Shown piece after piece: positions 9,272 through 16,963 of a stretch of 64,000 nucleotides of DNA (positions within the stretch are counted from its first letter, which is position 1; each line of letters begins with the position of its first letter). The stretch is from contig DUQF01000008.1 in the NCBI GenBank assembly GCA_012837965.1, forward strand, positions 1-64,000. Direction: 5' to 3'. The DNA is from Clostridiales bacterium. Its GTDB lineage: Bacteria; Bacillota; Clostridia; Christensenellales; Aristaeellaceae. Position numbers and translations under genes: made by a program. The notes beneath the pieces were generated by a model. The model made no database searches, was not told where the DNA came from, and was given only the letters and a program-made list of their open reading frames with translations.

Positions 9272-9308
9272 AAAAGGTCACTGGTTAATCCGGTGGCCTT
9301 TTTCTTTA
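9272..9308 (+). terminator. Intrinsic terminator after tRNA-Ala
   Basis: A 12-bp stem with two G-U pairs (AAAGGTCACTGG with CCGGTGGCCTTT) closes a TTAAT loop and is followed by TTTTCTTT. Its right arm can also pair perfectly with AAAAAGGCCACC at about 9312-9325, giving an alternative hairpin. Confidence 0.75.
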
Positions 9309-9353
9309 CAACAAAAAAGGCCACCCTTTGCTGGGGGGTCTTAGTCGTCTCTA

Positions 9354-9695
9354 TTAGTGTATGTTGCTGTGCGTGTTCCCCACGGGAGTGGAGGTGGTCT
9401 CTAATGTCTGTTCATAGCCCTTTATGGTCGCTAACCAAACGATAATAGCGTTACCCGGAAGGATTAATATGTCTGCTATCTCAAAAGGTGTGCCTAAAAT
9501 AAGTTTAGCTATAATCACTACCACAAATGATACAATCAAGACCATAGTTCTGATACTTTCTATGCCCGCGTTACGCATGAAACCTTTTTTAACGCCTTGC
9601 GTAAGTAATCCGGCTATTAGAATCATGCCGACTTGAGAGCCAAGCATTTCTTTGGTAAGCAGTTCGGTTTTGGCTCCTTCTGTAGGAAGGTCTTC
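9354..9695 (-). pseudogene. Small phage membrane (holin-like) protein, remnant
   Basis: The open frame runs from about 9695 down to the stop at 9354. It starts with a polar segment (EDLPTEGAKTELLTKEML), and an ATG at 9647 would give 97 aa. It has two hydrophobic segments (GMILIAGLLTQG and VLIVSFVVVIIAKLIL) and a third weaker one. No ribosome binding site precedes the ATG, and the 5' end is fused out of frame to the truncated capsid gene, so the original start is gone. The size and membrane character fit a holin or a small phage structural membrane protein, but I do not recognise the family. Confidence 0.45.
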
Positions 9696-9862
9696 AGCCT
9701 CGTATAGGCATAGGTGAGGGTTGCGCCGCCGCCCGTGGGGCTGACAGCGTCATCAAAGGTCAGGGCGTTGAGCAGATAGTTCGATTTACGGAACTCATCG
9801 ATTACGCCCATTTGCAGTGCGTCTTGCACGTTCTTTTTGGCTTCAAGTAAAGTAATTGCCAT
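9623..9862 (-). pseudogene. Phage major capsid protein, N-terminal fragment
   Basis: The first about 60 residues (KKNVQDALQMGVIDEFRKSN, then LTFDDAVSPTGGGATLTYAY) read like the N-terminal arm of phage major capsid proteins of the type encoded after a GP20-like scaffold. After TRLKT, at about 9685-9695, the sequence becomes unrelated (PKPNCLPKKCLALK) and stops; the minus-strand frame beyond belongs to the adjacent membrane protein. This is a deletion that removed most of the capsid gene. A ribosome binding site (AAGGAT) precedes the ATG at 9862, 7 nt after the scaffold gene. Confidence 0.7.
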
Positions 9863-9868
9863 AATTCA

Positions 9869-10414
9869 TTATCCTTTCATTTGGTTTTCATACGCTTGTT
9901 TTACAGCGTCTTGGAAGGTCACAGGCTGCTGCGGGTCGCTGCCTGCCGGTGGAGGGTTGAAACCGCCCGAAGGCGGCTGCTGTTCCTGCGTGTCAAACAG
10001 ATAAGCGTCAGACTTGACAAGCCCTTCGATGGCCTCTTGCAAGCCTTTCACCGTGCCGTCTTCTTGCAGTTCCAGCTTGCCGGTGTCAAGCAGCGCCAAC
10101 GCCGCCTTGGTGTTCTTGGCTTTCGCCTGCGTCAAAGCAAGCGCGATGGCCGCGTCTTTTCGGGTCGCCTGAACGGCTGCGTCCTTGGCTTTCAGCTGCT
10201 CTTGCAACTGGGCGATGGACGACGCGGCGTCTTCACCGGCCTTTACCTTGGCGTTCAGGGCTTCAATGGCCTTGTCACGCTCGGCAATCTGCGCTTCCGC
10301 CGCTTTCTTCTCCTCGTTCACTTGCTTGAATCGGTCGTAGGGTACATGGTCTTTGAGCACCTTGTCGGCTGCTTCTTCCGATAGCCCTAAAGCCATCAAC
10401 TCTTGCTTGGTCAT
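9869..10414 (-). CDS. Phage scaffold protein (GP20-like minor structural protein)
   Basis: This 181-aa, Ala/Lys/Glu-rich, largely helical protein has the layout of Gram-positive phage capsid scaffolds (phage minor structural protein GP20 / DUF4355 type). An N-terminal helix (KQELMALGLSEEAADKVL) is followed by a long coiled coil (about residues 30-100), then a Pro/Gly-rich linker (PPSGGFNPPPAG) and a short C-terminal helix, the usual capsid-contact end. I chose the ATG at 10414 because AAAGGA sits 6 nt upstream; a longer reading to 10435 is possible. It sits just upstream of the capsid fragment, the expected head-module order. It appears intact, though the module it served is destroyed. Confidence 0.75.
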   Translation of the reverse strand: MTKQELMALGLSEEAADKVLKDHVPYDRFKQVNEEKKAAEAQIAERDKAIEALNAKVKAGEDAASSIAQLQEQLKAKDAAVQATRKDAAIALALTQAKAKNTKAALALLDTGKLELQEDGTVKGLQEAIEGLVKSDAYLFDTQEQQPPSGGFNPPPAGSDPQQPVTFQDAVKQAYENQMKG

Positions 10415-10513
10415 GGTGTATCCTTTCTTCCGCATCCGCTTTTTACGGGGTCGCTTCCCGATGATGCGTGTGGGATTGCCGCTCCCACGGGCGAAATGTT
10501 TGTGTATGCAAAA

Positions 10514-10531
10514 GCCGCCCCGAAAGGCGGC
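10514..10531 (-). terminator. Short GC hairpin with T-run, minus strand
   Basis: GCCGCC/GGCGGC forms a 6-bp all-GC stem with a 6-nt loop. On the minus strand it is followed by TTTTGC. It lies between the 82-aa gene and the scaffold gene and may reduce read-through into the capsid genes. Confidence 0.5.
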
Positions 10532-10628
10532 GTAGTGCCGATATTCGCAAGATTTGCTTTTCTTGCGGTTATGGTTTCTGCTGTTCGCAAATTTAGGTGA
10601 TTGAGCGAATAAGGCTCATGCAATCAAA

Positions 10629-10654
10629 AAGCACCTTGCTTGCGCTTGGTGCTT
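10629..10654 (-). terminator. Terminator downstream of the 82-aa gene
   Basis: AAGCACC and GGTGCTT form a 7-bp stem with a 12-nt loop that can itself pair partly. On the minus strand the stem is followed by TTTTGATTG. It lies 16 nt after the stop of the minus-strand 82-aa gene. Confidence 0.6.
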
Positions 10655-10669
10655 GTGGGTTTGTTTAGG

Positions 10670-10918
10670 TTAGTACATAATTACATTAACCGCTTTTGGG
10701 AGCACATCATGTAAAGGCTCACCGTCAATGATGAAATGATTAAGCATCTCCTCTGCGGTATCAAAAGTCTGCTCATGAAGTCCAAAGGCCTTTTTTCGAT
10801 AAGCAACTATTTTTCCGCTCTTATCCCAGCCAATCCCGTAACCTATTCCCTTATAGTCAAACTCAAACTCATGGCCAATGTCACAGTTGGCTACAAACTC
10901 TTGAATGTCTTTAATCAT
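10670..10918 (-). CDS. 82-aa acidic protein, candidate immunity protein to the Ntox50-like domain
   Basis: I do not recognise a family. The protein is compact and acidic with mixed helix and strand (MIKDIQEFVANCDIGHEFEF, YGIGWDKSGK, FDTAEEMLNHF). I chose the ATG at 10918 because AGGAGG lies 8 nt upstream; two more in-frame ATGs (10927, 10924) overlap that site. The start overlaps the stop of the minor-capsid/toxin gene by 8 nt (ATGATTAA), so translation is coupled, and a terminator follows. A small acidic gene directly downstream of and coupled to a polymorphic-toxin C-terminus is the usual position of an immunity gene. That role is inference from position and composition only. Confidence 0.55.
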   Translation of the reverse strand: MIKDIQEFVANCDIGHEFEFDYKGIGYGIGWDKSGKIVAYRKKAFGLHEQTFDTAEEMLNHFIIDGEPLHDVLPKAVNVIMY

Positions 10919-11645
10919 TCTCATCACCTCCTAACAAGTCCTTGTTTTGTCTCTTTTCTGCCTCAGTCCACTCTCGGTCATGCTTTGCCCGTTTTCCTCC
11001 CGGCCAATCGTGGGCGTGCGGTACGATTGGGTGCAGTTTTGGATTGCCGTGGTCAGTCATATCCAAGTCTTTTTGAGGCTTACCATCATGGCCGTAGTAC
11101 CTGCGTTGCTTCACAGTCCCATCATCGCGAACTAAATCCTTTACGCTGTCCGGTTCAGCTTTCATCGGCAGATTAGCGTGGTATCTATCCATAAGTATAT
11201 CCTCTTTTCTGAGGATTTTCAATACTTCCCGATAGTCTGAGGTAAGTTCCTGCCACTTTTCACTATTAGCCCGTTTCATAGACCGGAAGGCGCTCAATGT
11301 CCGTGGCGTGTTTTCCTTGCCAAGTACCGCCCTGTACCTCTCCCACTGCTTACGGTCTCGTAGGCGTTCAGCGTTCTTACGCTGGGCATCCTCATACCGT
11401 TTGCGCTCCCTCTCGCCTCGTGGGTCAAGGTCAAAGGGGCGGGAAGATTGAGCCAGTTCTTTTTTCTTTTGTTCATCGGTCTTTTGGTTCCAGAGGAAGG
11501 GCACTGCCACATGCATACAATTTGGATGAATTGTCTTGTACTGCGGCCAGCGTGGGAAGCCCTGCTCAATGCGGGGGAAGGCATTCCTTTCGTCACCTTC
11601 AGGGAAGTCGATTGTCCGGTACACCCGGCCTTGCCTTGGAGCGTA
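10911..11645 (-). pseudogene. Phage minor capsid protein C-terminal part with Ntox50-like toxin domain
   Basis: About 245 residues remain of a larger phage minor capsid (head morphogenesis) protein. The segment RQGRVY...TIHPNCMHVAVPFLW is the conserved end of the minor capsid protein 2/MuF-like region, followed by a charged helical linker (about 70 aa). The last about 75 residues carry QRRYYGHDGKPQKDLD, DHGNP, HP and PHAHDW, which match the polymorphic toxin type 50 (Ntox50) pattern of conserved Tyr, Asp and His. Ntox50 domains are predicted ribonucleases. The 5' part is missing: the frame enters unrelated DNA at about 11640, where it is antisense to the plus-strand polyvalent fragment. The last 8 nt overlap the 82-aa gene. 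Confidence 0.68.
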
Positions 11646-12996
11646 TGATGAGGTGATAGCCAGCGCGAGCCAGATGGCGATCAAGGGCAGCAAGGCGGTG
11701 CAGACGCTTGCCGAGCAGAATCCGAGCTTATTCAATACCGCTAAACATTTCTTGGAAAGGTTCTCTGATTACATAGACAGGGCGTTCAAGGGGATTGACA
11801 CGACCCGTTATGAAGCCAAGGCGATGATGGATTCCAGTGGACAGATGCTTGAAAACGTGCAGAGGCTATGGGATAACAGCCTGCTTGCCGCGCTGGAGGG
11901 CAAGGGGTGGCAGGTTGACCGGCCATCGCAGGGCGAAGTCGAAACACGAACAAACCAAACCAAGCCGCGGCAAACCATTGAACTGCCGGGCATACAGACG
12001 GAAACGCAAACAGACACGCGAACAGAAACACAGGTTGAAGCGCGGCAAGCGGAACCTGAACAAGTTACACGTCAAACGCAAACAGAGCCAAGGGCTGAAG
12101 CGGAGGCGAAGTTTGAGTTTAGACAAAGCGCTGACAATGAGCAAAACGAAGTAGCAAGAATTGTACAAGATATTTTTTCAAAAGAAGACTTTAATTATAA
12201 TGCCTTGGTACAAAAGCCGGATATGCGACTGACGCAAGTAAAGGGTGCGGACGTATATGACGGGTATACCAGACAACAGATTAAAGCCCTTGCGCTCGAA
12301 AATGTGCGGAACAATGGCGGTGTGTCGCAAACTAACGGTATGGCTTATGTTTATGTTGATGATGTTGACAGCGATGTTCATGTATCCAAAAGGAGTGTGA
12401 CACATAGCAACGACAGAAGATATAAAAACAGTAAAAATATTTTGCCGTACATTGGCGAAATTTTAAAAAATTCAATTGCAATTAACGAGTTTAATCCAAA
12501 AGAACAAAAAATCGGCTCTTATGTGCTGCTTGGCGCAGCGATAGAACCGAATGGCAATTTAGATGTAGTTAGCTTTATTGTAAACAGAGAAAGTGGCGAG
12601 CTTGAAAGCTTTGATGTTTTAGGTTCTGTGAACGTGAAGGGACCAGCCGCGCATTACCGCCACAGTTTCAACACTATTACTGATCCCACTATTACTATAC
12701 GAGATTTATTAGGGAATGTCAAAGATTTTTTTGGAAATGTACTGTCTGATGATGTCATGAACACCTTTGGGATGGAAAGACCAACCCCTGACGCTTTTAA
12801 GGACAGCAGAAAGTACGACCTTCGCGGCGGGGATATCCAGTCCAAGCGTGAAGTATTGATTGACATGCTGGACAATCAGGACTTGAGCGTAGCGGACCGG
12901 AACAAGTTACATGTCAAACGTAAACAGAGCCAAGGGCTGAAGCGGAGGCGAAGTTTGAGTTTAGACAAAGCGCTGATAATGAACAAAACGAAGTAG
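11641..12996 (+). pseudogene. Phage polyvalent/MuF-type protein, fragment 1 (LPD3-like domain copy A)
   Basis: The frame enters at the rearrangement junction (AYDEVIASASQ) and reads 452 codons. An N-terminal helical part (to about 11930) is followed by a Gln/Thr/Glu-rich linker (TQTDTRTETQ), then at 12120-12660 a domain with ALENVRNNGG, HVSKRSVTHSNDRR, LPYIGEILKNSIAINE, YVLLGAAIE and SFIVNRESGE. Conserved His and Arg in this layout resemble the LPD3/PBECR class of BECR-fold (barnase/EndoU/RelE-like) domains found in phage polyvalent proteins. Next comes the module RKYDLRGGDIQSKRE. At 12901 the frame runs out of phase into a repeated segment and stops at 12996. No start codon with a ribosome binding site is visible. 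Confidence 0.6.
12059..12225 (+). repeat. Direct repeat, copy 1 (167 nt, partner at 12901-13067)
   Basis: This segment, starting AACAAGTTAC, recurs at 12901 with only scattered substitutions. The offset is 842 nt. Copy 1 is read in frame as EQNEVARIVQDIFSKED. Confidence 0.9.
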
Positions 12997-13067
12997 CAAG
13001 AATTGTACAAGATATTTTTTCAAAAGAGAACTTTGATTATGACACCCTGATTCAAAAGCCGGATATG
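12901..13067 (+). repeat. Direct repeat, copy 2 (167 nt, partner at 12059-12225)
   Basis: Near-identical to copy 1. Since 842 is not a multiple of three, the incoming frame is shifted here and ends at 12996; the correct frame resumes in the repeat and runs on from about 12901 to 15359. A second shared block, starting GTACTGTCTGATGATG at 12739 and 13581, keeps the same 842-nt offset. The whole unit is therefore a tandem duplication. Confidence 0.9.
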
Positions 13068-14492
13068 GAACTTACACAACTTGGAAACGTAACCGAGCTT
13101 GATGGGTTAAGCAGAGAACAGGTCAGAACTCTTGCTATTGAAAACGTTAAGGAAAACGGGGGAGTTTCGCCCGATACAGGATTGGCTTATGTTTACGTGA
13201 ACGACCGGGAACAGATGTACATGTTTCAACATAGAAGCCTAAAGCATGGGGTTGATAGAAGATACGGTCTAAATAAAGCGTTATTGCCGCATATAGGCGA
13301 AGTTCTTAAAAAATCTATAGTTATTAATGAGTTAATGCCACGAAAACAAAAAATCGGGTCTTATGTGTTGCTTGGAGCAGCAATAGACCCTGATGGAAAT
13401 ATAAAGGCTATTAATTTTATTGTAAACAGAGAAAGCGGTATGCTTGAGAATTTTGATATTGTTTCTTCTTTTAATGTGAAGGAACCAGCCGCGCATTACC
13501 GCCCCAGTTTCAACACTGGCTCTGGTTCCACTGTCAGTATACAGAATTTAATCAATGCTGTCAAGGAAAATTTCGGTAATGTACTGTCTGATGATGTCAT
13601 GAACACCTTTGGGATGGAAAGACCAACCCCTGACGCTTTTAAGGACGGCAGATTTGATAGCCATAAAAATATATACTTAAAGATTGGTGAAGTATTAAAA
13701 AATTCCGTAGCGATTAATGAGTTTTATCCTCGTAAAACATTTAGCGGCGCTTATGTATTGCTTGGCGCTTCTGTCGACCCTGATTCTGGATTAAAAGTTG
13801 TGTCATTTGTTGTAAATAGGAAAAGCGGAGAACTTGAAAGCTTTGATGTTGTATATTCTTTAAATATAAAAGAACCAGCTGCTCAAGGCCGTGGATTAAA
13901 ACTTACCACATCTGATTCTTCTACAATCAGTATAAAGAGTTTATTAGATATTGTCAAGGACAGATTTTCTAATTTGTTATCAGACAACGTGATTGAAAAA
14001 TACGGCGTAAAAAGACCAACAACGGACATATACGAGGACAGCAGAAAGTACGACCTGCGAGGCGGGGATATCCAGTCCAAGCGGGAAGTATTGATTGACA
14101 TGCTGGACAATCAGGACTTAAGCGCAGCGGACCGGAACAGGCTGGAGCTGTACAGAAAGAAAGTATCGGGTTTACAGGCACAAAAAGATAATCTCGCTCA
14201 GCTGCGGGGCGAGTATGAGGCCTTGAAGGCTCGGGAGAGGGGCGGCCAAGAGCTTGGCTTGAGCGCCAAGAGCAGGCTGGCGGGGCTTGAAACGGAGATT
14301 GGCAAACTGAACCGTCAGGTTGAGAACCTTGACATGGACTTGCTGAAGTTTGAAGCGATGGAGCCTATCGACCGGCTGTACAAGCGGGAAGTCGCCAAGC
14401 ATGAAAAGATGGCAAGGGACGACTACAACCAGTGGATTACAAGGTACCGCGACGAAAGGAAGCAAAGGGACCGGAGCCGGATTGCCAAGAAC

Positions 14493-14573
14493 AAAATAGA
14501 GCGGGCTGCAAACGGGCTGAAAACGGCCTTAATTAACCCGACCAACCAAAAGTATGTGCCGGAGGGGATGCGG
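14493..14573 (+). repeat. 81-nt repeat, copy 1 (partner at 15568-15648)
   Basis: The encoded segment KIERAANGLKTALINPTNQK and the following YVPEGMR are found again 1075 nt downstream, with nearly identical DNA. It ends a coiled coil in both places, and different domains follow it. This suggests module exchange at this block. Confidence 0.85.
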
Positions 14574-15344
14574 ATTGTGCTGTATGAGGGAACTGAACAG
14601 TTATATGATTTTATAGAAAAGTCCGCAGACCCAACCTTTAATAAAAAGCTGTATTTTGGCGCGATAAGCAAAGAACACGCTCAATTTATCTATGACAAAA
14701 CAGGGATAGATGTTGAGGGGTATAACCTTGCTCTTGCCGCAGATGAAATAAGAAAAATATTTAAAGACCATGGGAACGCGGAAACGGAAGCCTTGAGGGG
14801 GCAACAGCCGATAGGCGAAACGGACTTTGCCGATATTGTCGATGTGGTTCAAACTCCTGACAAGGTTTCCCTATCGGAAGAGGCGAGGTTTGGTAAACCT
14901 GTTATTGAGTTTGAAAAATACATTAATGGAAGAACAGTTGTTATTACTGTAGTTTCTGACAAACATCGAGATTTAAATGTTCAGACGATATATAAGGGCA
15001 TAAAAAAAGAAAGCCTTGCCACTGCGTCAGGTGAACAAGCCCCTAACAATACGCCCAAAGCGACAAGTGGTACAGCTTCCTTTAGCAATAGTATAGGCGA
15101 AAGTGATACAGATGTCAAGCCCAAGTTCGACCTGCGTGGCGGGGATATCCAGTCCAAGCGTGAGATGTTGTTGTCGGCGCTGGAGCAGCAGGACATAAGC
15201 GACAAGGACAAGCGCATATTGCAAGAGTACAAGCAGCATCTTGGACAGATGTGGGAGCAAGAAAGAGAGCTGGCGGGATGGAAGAAAGAACAATCCGCGC
15301 TCATGAAGAAAAACTTCAACAAAGAGCCTATGAGTCAGATGGAG

Positions 15345-15350
15345 CGCGCG
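15345..15350 (+). other. (CG)3 run at a probable frameshift
   Basis: In frame the sequence reads MERAAA then stop at 15359. Restoring one CG dinucleotide gives MERARLLELNKSIKDMEN, which runs straight into the frame that continues to 16239 and matches the coiled-coil style of the other copy. Contraction of a CG repeat (or an assembly error) is the likely cause. Confidence 0.65.
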
Positions 15351-15359
15351 GCTGCTTGA

Positions 15360-16239
15360 ACTTAACAAGTCGATTAAGGACATGGAAAACACCATCGCGA
15401 GGCTTGACAGGCGATTGCTTAATATTGAGCAGATGGAGCCGATTAAAAGGGCATACAAACGGCAAGTGGACACGGAATACAAGAAAGCGCGGGAGATGGC
15501 AACGCGGCGAATTGAGGACTACCGCCAGTGGCGCAAGGAAGCCGACCGGGGCAGGATCGCGCGGGGCAAAATAGAACGGGCGGCAAACGGGCTGAAGACT
15601 GCCTTAATTAACCCGACCAACCAAAAGTATGTGCCTGAAGGTATGCGGCGGGTAGTTACCGACCTGATTTCCTCCATCGACATGGGGAATACACAGTATG
15701 AGCAGAATGTTCTAAAGGGCGAGGGCATCAGCAAAAAGGCTCAAAACTGGCGTGAAAGCATGGCGAGGCTTGCCGATATATCAGCGCGGCATGACGCCGT
15801 TGCCAACTTTGGCGATGACTCGGCAAGCAATATATACTTTGACCCCGACTTGCGGGCGGAAATTAATGAGCTGCTTGACAAAACACGGGGCGAGCTCAGG
15901 TACCAAGACATGGCTTTGGAACAGCAGGAGCAGCTTGCCGATATATTGACCGAGGTACACAGGGCGGTGAACGACGCCAATAAAATGGTGATGGAAAACC
16001 GCAATATGGACGAGCCGAGCCTAAAAACTATTCAGGAGCTTGAACAGAGGAAGCGATACAAGCTGAAAAAAGGCGCTATCGGCGTGATAGACCAGATTTT
16101 CACCAGCGATTTCGCGGATTCGTTCACGTTCGCTCAGGCGTTCGGCGAGGAAGGGCGGAAGATACTTGGCCTGCTGCAGCATGAAGGGTTTGGGAAGCTG
16201 GTTGAAATTAAATACAAAAGTCATTTTTTTGTGTTTTAA
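15360..16239 (+). pseudogene. Phage polyvalent/MuF-type protein, fragment 3 (coiled coil and helical region)
   Basis: The frame is open from the CG run at 15345; its first ATG is at 15382 (285 codons). The first 60 residues form a coiled coil (ENTIARLDRRLLNIEQMEPI) that is a second copy of the coiled coil at 14290-14480. It is followed by the repeated KIERAANGL...PEGM block and then about 150 helical residues (FGEEGRKILGLLQHEGFGKL) of the kind seen in very large phage polyvalent proteins. The end, IKYKSHFFVF, is out of character, so the right boundary of phage DNA is at about 16215. No ribosome binding site precedes the ATG. Confidence 0.58.
15568..15648 (+). repeat. 81-nt repeat, copy 2 (partner at 14493-14573)
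   Basis: See copy 1. In this copy PEGM is followed by RRVVTDLISSIDMG, a helical continuation, instead of the PBECR-like domain. Confidence 0.85.
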
Positions 16240-16257
16240 TCCTCCTACTGGTATAAT
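16229..16257 (+). promoter_or_regulatory. Promoter of the FHA-ftsW-pbp operon
   Basis: TTGTGT and TATAAT are separated by 17 nt, and a TGG just before the -10 makes it an extended -10 promoter. It lies at the right edge of the phage remnant, 22 nt upstream of the FHA gene. Confidence 0.7.
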
Positions 16258-16279
16258 AACCTATTAGAGGGAGGATGAG

Positions 16280-16963
16280 ATGCAGCCTGAAGTGTACCGA
16301 ATGATTGCCATGCTTTTTCGCTATTGGTTAGCTGTCTTAATGATAGTTATTCTTTGGCTTGCAATCAGATGGCTTTACCGGGAAAGGGCAGCCTATATTG
16401 CAACTTTACGTGTGTTACCTGATGCCGGTCTTATTGGCGAATTGGTCGATCTTGAGACGGGTAAAAGCTATTCCTTGCCACGTGAAGGCTTTATCGGCGG
16501 CAAAAGACAAGCGGATATCGGTCTTAAGGGTATAGTGTATCCTATCCATTTTGAATTGATTGAACACGAGGGTATTTTAATTGAGGCATCCAAACGTCTG
16601 CGTGCTCTTGTTGATGATAAGCCCGTAGGCAAAAAGACTTTTGCTTATCATGGCTCCTTTCTTGAAGCGGGCGCTTATCGTTTGCGTTTTCGCTTGTTTG
16701 AAGGAGTTCCTGTACCTGAAATGAATCCAACTTTGGCAGATGGGATAGATGAAGAGGGTGTTTGGGATTTCCCTGATCAGCAGATGTGGATTGTACCTTC
16801 CGTTATTGAAAAAGGAGGACAAACGGCTGATAACCAACTTGAGGCCTATGCCTCTTATAAAGAGACAGACAATTTAGAAGAAGGGTTTTGTTTAGATGAC
16901 CTAAAAAACAAGACTCCTTCTACTGAACCTTGGGGCGACGAGGAATGGACAGATGGACAATAA
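16280..16963 (+). CDS. Membrane-anchored FHA-domain protein
   Basis: This 227-aa protein has one N-terminal transmembrane helix (about residues 10-30, FRYWLAVLMIVILWLAIRWL). A cytoplasmic FHA-like domain lies at about residues 50-145, where GFIGGKRQADIGL corresponds to the phosphothreonine-binding GR-S/R loop. The C-terminal tail is acidic. FHA domains bind phosphothreonine peptides. The gene overlaps ftsW by 11 nt and is followed by a class B PBP, the same association as FhaB-RodA-PbpA in actinobacteria. It probably recruits a Ser/Thr-phosphorylated partner to the wall-synthesis pair; no kinase lies next to it. GGAGG lies 5 nt before the start. Confidence 0.75.
   Translation: MQPEVYRMIAMLFRYWLAVLMIVILWLAIRWLYRERAAYIATLRVLPDAGLIGELVDLETGKSYSLPREGFIGGKRQADIGLKGIVYPIHFELIEHEGILIEASKRLRALVDDKPVGKKTFAYHGSFLEAGAYRLRFRLFEGVPVPEMNPTLADGIDEEGVWDFPDQQMWIVPSVIEKGGQTADNQLEAYASYKETDNLEEGFCLDDLKNKTPSTEPWGDEEWTDGQ

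Larger units (their letters stand above)
13000..15359 (+). pseudogene. Phage polyvalent/MuF-type protein, fragment 2 (LPD3-like copies B and C, PBECR-like domain)
   Basis: The open frame has its first ATG at 13065 (764 codons) but is open upstream into the repeat. Copy B of the LPD3-like domain spans 13070-13490 (HRSLKHGVDRRYG, LPHIGEVLKKSIVINE, YVLLGAAID). A partial copy C spans 13650-13880 and keeps only the C-terminal half (IGEVLKNSVAINE, YVLLGASVD). A coiled coil (14140-14500) follows. A second kind of domain spans about 14575-15010, with YFGAISKEHAQFIYDKTGID, IFKDHGN, RGQQPIGETDF and VQTIYKG, matching the PBECR-type phage nucleases that follow an ETG/HG/RGQ pattern. DLRGGDIQSKRE then recurs. 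The frame stops at 15359 after a probable loss of two bases in a CG run. Confidence 0.62.

Noticed and set aside
10411-10623. 70-residue open frame between the scaffold gene and the 82-aa gene (minus strand)
   Set aside because: It crosses two terminator-like hairpins, has no ribosome binding site and low-complexity composition. I treat the stretch as non-coding.
11297-11656. Plus-strand open frames opposite the minor capsid gene
   Set aside because: They are antisense to a clear minor-capsid coding sequence, lack ribosome binding sites and end at the rearrangement joint.
12059-13067. CRISPR array
   Set aside because: The repeats are 167 nt or longer, only two copies, lie within coding sequence and have no short regular spacers. 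They come from a gene duplication.
16200-16260. Right attachment site of the prophage
   Set aside because: I looked for a copy of the tRNA-Ala 3' end (GGGTTCGACTCCC) near the right border and found none.
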